64,000 nucleotides of DNA from Nothopassalora personata. Lineage: Eukaryota; Ascomycota; Dothideomycetes; Mycosphaerellales; Mycosphaerellaceae. Made by a program: the position numbers and the translations under genes. Below, piece after piece: positions 59,435 to 64,000 of this stretch; position 1 is the first letter of the stretch; each line of letters begins with the position of its first letter. The stretch covers positions 2,108,001 to 2,172,000 of the forward strand of contig CM066292.1 in the NCBI GenBank assembly GCA_033816765.1. The letters run 5' to 3'. The notes beneath the pieces were generated by a model, which made no database searches, was not told the DNA's origin, and worked only from the letters and a program-made list of their open reading frames with translations.

Positions 59435-60412
59435 TTAAGCATCATATGGCTTCTGCGCCCACACCCTCCGCCTAGACGTAGTCGATCAGCATCGTCACCA
59501 GAAATCGAACAGTTGTCGGACTTACGTGAAGTGGTAGATATGAAGGCCCTTCTGTTTCATGTCCTGCCGCACCTTCGCAACATATACTCTCACTTCGTCT
59601 GCACTCCATGGCGTCGGTGCTCCGTGCTTTGTTAACAGCCACATGGCCCAACCATCGAGCCCAGACGACCAGTGGTGGAAGTTAACACGGCCGGCTTCCT
59701 TCAGTCTCTTGTCCTTTGGCCATGATCCAAGTGGACACTTGAATAGGTCGTCTTGCAAATTGGTGAAACCTGCATTGGAGATGCGTTCGGCCATCGTTGT
59801 CTGAGTCGACAGTGGCCTACCACTTCTTTCTGCACAGCCTAGAAAGTTCTGGCCCCAACCCGCCAGCAGACTGTCTTTAGGCAGAGATTCGTCATCTGAC
59901 ATGACACGGACATCGAGCTCGACCTGTTCGATCCAGCCGCCGGGGTTCAGGTTCTCGTATATCGTTCGATACACTTGGTCCCATTCGGCATCTGTGAAGG
60001 CTCCCAACAGGAGCCGCATATGAATGAGATCAAATTGATGATTCCACGTCCATTCTTGCAGTACATCCTGGACTTCCAAGAAGCAGTTTGGAGGCACCCA
60101 TGTGTTTGGAGGCGGATAGAGGTCAACACCGCAGACCTTGACTTCTGGAAACTTATCTGCAACGTCGATCGCCCAGGTGCCAGTACCAGTGCCAATGTCG
60201 AGAACGTTCCTCGGAAACCTGAGTGGCGAGCGGAACAAAGGGTTGTCGCGGCCACTCTCCATTAGCAGATATGCGAAATGTCCGGCATCCATGGTCTCGA
60301 ATTGCTGGTCATCCGAAGGTCCCCAATAGTCATCACGTAGAGTCGAGTATCTGAATTCAGATAAGCAACGGGAACTGTGACCAGCAGGTGATGTAGTCTC
60401 ACTTTCGTCCAT
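59435..60412 (-). CDS. LaeA-like SAM-dependent methyltransferase, 307 aa, one intron
   Basis: Exon 1 60412-59526, intron 59525-59472 (54 bp, GTAAGT...CTGATC...CTAG), exon 2 59471-59435 ending TAA. Splicing turns a premature end (HFT-stop) into HFTRRVWAQKP plus three residues, the usual C-terminus of this family. A class I Rossmann fold is clear: motif I VLDIGTGTGTWAID at residues 70-83 binds S-adenosylmethionine, acidic VDLYP at 96-100, FDLIHMRLLLGAF at 127-139 and NPGGWIEQVELD at 156-167. Close relatives include LaeA-type regulators and many uncharacterised fungal enzymes; substrate cannot be told. Length is normal and no damage is seen. It is divergent from the HD-domain gene. Confidence 0.9.
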
Positions 60413-61254
60413 TCTCGATGTGACCTCTCAGAAGTGACGATGCAAGAGAAGTGGTCTCCCTATCATCTTCTCAGCACACGACAGCGGGAGATGATGCCCG
60501 ACTTACGAGCCGGCCTCATCGTCCCCAAAGCCAGAGTCACCGGACGTGTCTATCTCCTACAACACGGATCAGTTGTCGACACACTTGCGTGAGAGTCAAT
60601 CGTCCGCTTCGTGCACTGCAACCGCTTTGCACCTCCAGCTTGCTTCGATGAGGGCATTGCCCTGTTCATCTCGAATATGTTTGCTCGTTCGATGCGCTCG
60701 GCAGGTGGATCACGACGGCAATGCACAAAACGACGCCGACAGTCGGTCTTTGGCTTACCAGTCCAGCGACATGCTCCTCATCTTGTTCTCCACCCACAAC
60801 GTCTCCAGCCGCAGTCGCCTCGTCCTCACTTGCTGGATTTTGACTCGATTCGGTTCGTGGTTCTGCAGTGTTCGGCACTTCTGACATTTCCCGAGGCAGA
60901 CTCTGTACAGATGCTTTTGTGGAGAATAGTATGAATGTTCTCCCGCTGTGGGATGATGGCAGGAAGCTATTCAATTAGTAGTACATCAGCGCGTTACCGC
61001 CCGCAACTGCTGCTGTCCCAGTAGTAGGTTGGCGGAAGCCGTCCCCAAAATGGACAAGCGAACAGCGTCTCTGGCCGTCTCCCCGGCTTCCGGCTCCGAG
61101 GGCTCCTTCCATGCCACCCACGCGCGAGGACCCTTGAATTGAGGGCGCACGATCCAGGATATCCCTGCTGGAGGTATTGAGAGTGCCTTCCAAAGTCTCG
61201 TGAGCATCGACCCGGCACACTGGCACCCTCACCACTGGCACTGGCACCGGCACC
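60413..61254. other. Divergent intergenic region
   Basis: 842 bp between the start codons of the methyltransferase (minus) and the HD-domain gene (plus), so it holds both promoters. Several overlapping open frames of 66-167 codons on both strands lack motifs, Kozak context or splice support. GC-rich; no TATA box stands out. Confidence 0.55.
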
Positions 61255-62063
61255 ATGACGGCCGATAAATCGAACGGCGTCCCAACCGGCGACCTGCCGA
61301 CGAAAGTCCTCTGCGGTGTGACAGTGCCCGATACGCCTCTTATCGATGCTGCTCTGAATTTCGCCAGAGACGTGAGTACCGACGCCACGTACAACCACAT
61401 CGTCCGTTCGTTTCTCTTGGGCTTCATCATTGCCGACAAACTCCCTCACACGAAAGACCGCGACCGCGAGGCTCATGCCATCGCTGCTATTCTCCACGAC
61501 ACTGGCTTTCCGTTAGGCCACCCGCCGCACAGTCATGTCATCAGTAATGACAATCGCTTTGAAGTTGACGGTGCCAATGCGGCGAGGAGTTTCTTGAAAG
61601 AGCATGGCAAGCCAGAGCAATGGGACAAGCACCGTCTGCAGCTTGTGTGGGATGCCATCGCCTTACACACAATCGGAACCGTTGTGTTTCACAAAGAGCC
61701 AGAAGTGCAAGCCTGTTCGTATGGCATCTGGGCAGACTTCCAAGGTCCAGACCGTGTGCCAGGTAATGCATTGACTTGGGAGGAGTATAACGCTACTGTG
61801 CGCGTGAGTGATTGAATATCCCTTCATATGCGGCAGTCGTGCAAGCTGATCTAACGTAGGAGTACCCACGCTGCGGTCTGATGAAAGAGCTGAAGGACAA
61901 TATGCTGCATCTCTGCAAGACCAAGCCCGCAACGACTTACGACAACACCGTGGGCGAATGGGGTGACCGATACCTGGGTGAAGATGAGTACAACCGCAAG
62001 CCAAACCTGACTCAGAACTTGTTGGAGACCTGTGATCTCGACGACAAGGACCCGAACGCGTAG
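61255..62063 (+). CDS. HD-domain hydrolase, cyanamide-hydratase-like, 250 aa
   Basis: Exon 1 61255-61803, intron 61804-61859 (56 bp, GTGAGT...GCTGATCT...GTAG), exon 2 61860-62063. ATG context is CACCATGA. The metal-binding HD signature is present: His48 (YNHIVRS), His81-Asp82 (AILHDTG) and His138 (DAIALHTI). RFEVDGANAARSFL and HKEPEV are blocks typical of fungal proteins related to cyanamide hydratase, which converts cyanamide to urea with zinc. The catalytic pattern is complete and the length normal; the substrate is inferred. It shares a divergent promoter region with the methyltransferase. Confidence 0.88.
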
Positions 62064-62521
62064 CTGTGGTCGAATTGGTTGGGTTCGAGGTCGGTCGAGA
62101 AGCGAAAATGACCCAAGGATCAAAGATGACACCAAAGTCTGAAGATAATGCAATGGCCGCATTTCATGCTGCTCTGCTCTGCGTCGTCTGCTGCATCTCT
62201 TGCGTTGTGTTTGCGATGAGAGGTGGTGCTTGTATCTTAGGCCGACGTGGTACCGGTTTGACGCGTCTTGCGTGTTTGTTTATGCTCGTCATCAATTAAT
62301 TGCTGAACCGGGACCCATCAAATTAACCATCGCACAGGCAGGTGCCGAACAGGCATTGCCTTGCTTTGTTCACCAACGACACCTCGACAATACCGTCAAA
62401 GCCCATTTATGGCCTGGTGAAACATGACATGACAATCGACGTTCAGAGATCTTGGACAGCAGGAGCAATAAGAGAATCACGCTTCTTAATTAGCGATCAC
62501 TATCCGTTCATACTCCACTAA
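62064..62521. other. Convergent 3' region
   Basis: 458 bp between the stops of the HD-domain gene (plus) and the SAM-domain gene (minus). It presumably holds both 3' UTRs. Nothing else seen. Confidence 0.6.
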
Positions 62522-63031
62522 TTAGACCCACAGCACCCTACCAGCCTTCTCCTCTATACACGCAGCACAGAAGCAAAGAGGCTGTGTCCAAGCAACGCAT
62601 TCCTGCCGCGCCGCGGAAACCTCTTCGACTGGATCCTGCACCATCTCCTCGACGTCGACCGAAGCCAGACCTTCGCAGAGGTCCTGGAATTCATCCGGTC
62701 GTGTCGGGATGATCATAAGCCTACCTTGGGCCTCTGCTCGTTTGAGTCTGTCAAAAATTTCAAGCAGACATCCTCGGGCTGCGGGATCATTCACACCTCT
62801 GCTTTCGAGCTCAGCATCGTCGAGCATTACAATGCGCTGCCAGGAGAATCCTGAGAAGACAGATTTGTACTGATGCAAATGGACGAGCTTGAGCCAAGAC
62901 TTGACGTCCTCGAGGACTTTACCTTGAAAGTCGATGATGTGGTATTGGCGAAGGTGGGTTCTGTTTCGTCGCCAGTGCCATTGGGTGCGGAAGATGTCGC
63001 CAAGGCGAAGAGGCTTATTTTTGCGAACCAT
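62522..63031 (-). CDS. SAM-domain protein, Vts1/Smaug-like
   Basis: From ATG at 63031 the frame gives 169 residues; it is open to 63409 but the upstream 126 codons look non-coding. Residues about 40-99 form a sterile alpha motif: VKSWLKLVHLHQY, WQRIVMLDDAELESRGV and a last helix LLEIFDRLKRAEAQGRL. The pattern is that of Vts1/Smaug, which bind RNA hairpins. The usual basic GARRKLLK start of the last helix reads AARGCLLE here, so RNA binding may be altered. The protein is far shorter than Vts1 and ends in a Cys-rich CFCAACIEEK segment. It may be a truncated paralogue. A GTACGT donor-like site near 63085 means an upstream exon cannot be excluded. Confidence 0.6.
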   Translation of the reverse strand: MVRKNKPLRLGDIFRTQWHWRRNRTHLRQYHIIDFQGKVLEDVKSWLKLVHLHQYKSVFSGFSWQRIVMLDDAELESRGVNDPAARGCLLEIFDRLKRAEAQGRLMIIPTRPDEFQDLCEGLASVDVEEMVQDPVEEVSAARQECVAWTQPLCFCAACIEEKAGRVLWV

Positions 63032-63372
63032 GACTGAGATCTCCTGGATCTTGGGTGAACTGCTGGTATTGGAATATACGTACCTTTTATGGTGGGCGTT
63101 GAAGCAAAGCACGGAATCGTCCTGGCCTGCAAGACTGCGATACGCGTGCTGATGGTAAACAAGAGCGATAATTATCGAACACGACCGGTTGACGAGGGTT
63201 ATATACATTCCCAAGCGAAGTGACGCTCGCTTTCTCTTGTTCGAAAGGATCTTTATTAGAGCCTTTGTTCTCTCTTTGAGCATTGTCTGCGAACAAGGAG
63301 GCCAATTATAAACCCACCAGCGACATTGTTCTGGAGCACTAATCCACTTTCGTCGCCTGACTATACAGCGAA

Positions 63373-63984
63373 ATGACCATCTCGAGAATAGCGAGTCAAG
63401 CAGAAGCAAAGGCGAGGCTCACTGGACATGTTCGTTCCGTGGCCAATAACAGTCAGCTAGCGATGCTATCCACTGGATTGCAAATCCGAGCAACTAATCA
63501 ACAATTTAACCCTCGCAATTGGCAGCAGTCGACACCAGATGATCACCAGACTGAGGTGAGTGCGAACGATACAGCGGCACAGAACCCCCAACTTAACTTA
63601 TGTACACATCCCGACCAGGCCCAAGGCGAACTGGCCCTCACATCCTGACTTGGTGCTGAGCATGCTATGACTACCGACCTTGCATTCATAATTCATATAG
63701 TATATCTGTGCTATCCGCAGGATCACGCAACAATCGCCGACTCTGCTCGCCATTGGTGCCATGAGGAAGCTGTCGAGTTGAAGCGAAGTGGCCACGCTGC
63801 GTATGGAGAACACGAACAAGGACCGCATAGGGCCAGTTCTCAAAGCGCAGCTGACTTGCCTGACGTCGTTGCGGTTGGCCAAATGCCCAGCCAGATTGAC
63901 CATGAAGGCTTTCCTGAGCCATTAGACCACCGAAGACCAAGCTGGAGGCTCCCTTCCTGCGTGTTGTCTGACATGCGATGGTAG
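63373..63984 (+). CDS. Hypothetical protein, two-exon model (weak)
   Basis: ATG at 63373. Exon 1 to 63555 (61 codons), intron 63556-63720 with GTGAGT and CTATCCGCAG, exon 2 63721-63984 ending TAG; 148 residues if correct. The intron is long for this locus (165 bp against 54-56). No domain or signal is recognised; composition is hydrophilic and Gln/His-rich. A minus-strand frame overlaps it. I include it because the splice sites join two open frames cleanly. Confidence 0.3.
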
Positions 63985-64000
63985 ATATAGCTCTCCACAT

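Noticed and set aside
60451..61497. Several frames of 66-167 codons between the methyltransferase and HD-domain genes
   Set aside because: They overlap on both strands, lack recognisable motifs and supported splice sites, and occupy a divergent promoter region.

Overview
The window looks like a filamentous ascomycete chromosome, probably a Dothideomycete. The genes at the right end have fungal introns of about 50 bp with GTRAGT donors and CTGAT/CTAAC branch sites. Almost everything to their left is repeat DNA with a RIP (repeat-induced point mutation) footprint: CpA/TpG is depleted and TpA enriched while CpG remains, so Gln CAG codons read TAG and Cys/His codons read Tyr. If in-frame TAG is read as former CAG, long retrotransposon proteins can be followed through this DNA. 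The organism call is an inference; no rRNA or species marker is present.

Positions 1-55193 are a nest of LTR retrotransposons, with the following layout. Two copies of an 11.8 kb Ty3-type element (R1) lie at 1-10411 (left end outside the window) and 28096-46972. A second Ty3 element (G1, 10412-20150) is split by a Ty1/copia element (12408-19017), and that is split by a short unmutated miniature LTR element (15019-16068). At 20151-21471 an R1 fragment is bounded by inverted LTRs. Two subfamilies of a chromodomain Ty3 element (G2a, G2b) occupy 21472-23367, 24604-28095, 46973-51850 and 51851-55193. R1 copy b carries a solo R1 LTR (34438-34808) and a nearly complete chromodomain element (E3, 38119-44806). 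Target-site duplications and empty-site comparison between copies fix most insertion points to the base.

The most notable content is accessory coding capacity. E3 and both G2 subfamilies carry a gene on the strand opposite gag-pol, between the chromodomain and the 3' LTR. It encodes a small Cys-rich protein; in G2b the spacing fits a Zn2Cys6 cluster, and in the G2 copies a charged, probably coiled-coil, tail follows. In E3 this antisense gene has three introns with consensus splice signals and an exact 248-codon frame. R1 carries an unrecognised sense ORF of about 1,060 codons after pol, and its pol is flanked by two copies of a perfect 26-bp palindrome that also occurs, imperfectly, in its LTR.

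Positions 55194-56850 are AT-rich DNA with short tandem repeats. RIP stops near 56850, and 56850-64000 is ordinary gene-bearing DNA. It holds a tubby-C-like protein, a LaeA-like methyltransferase, an HD-domain (cyanamide-hydratase-like) enzyme, a SAM-domain protein resembling Vts1, and one weak gene model. Nothing shows that these host genes form a pathway.
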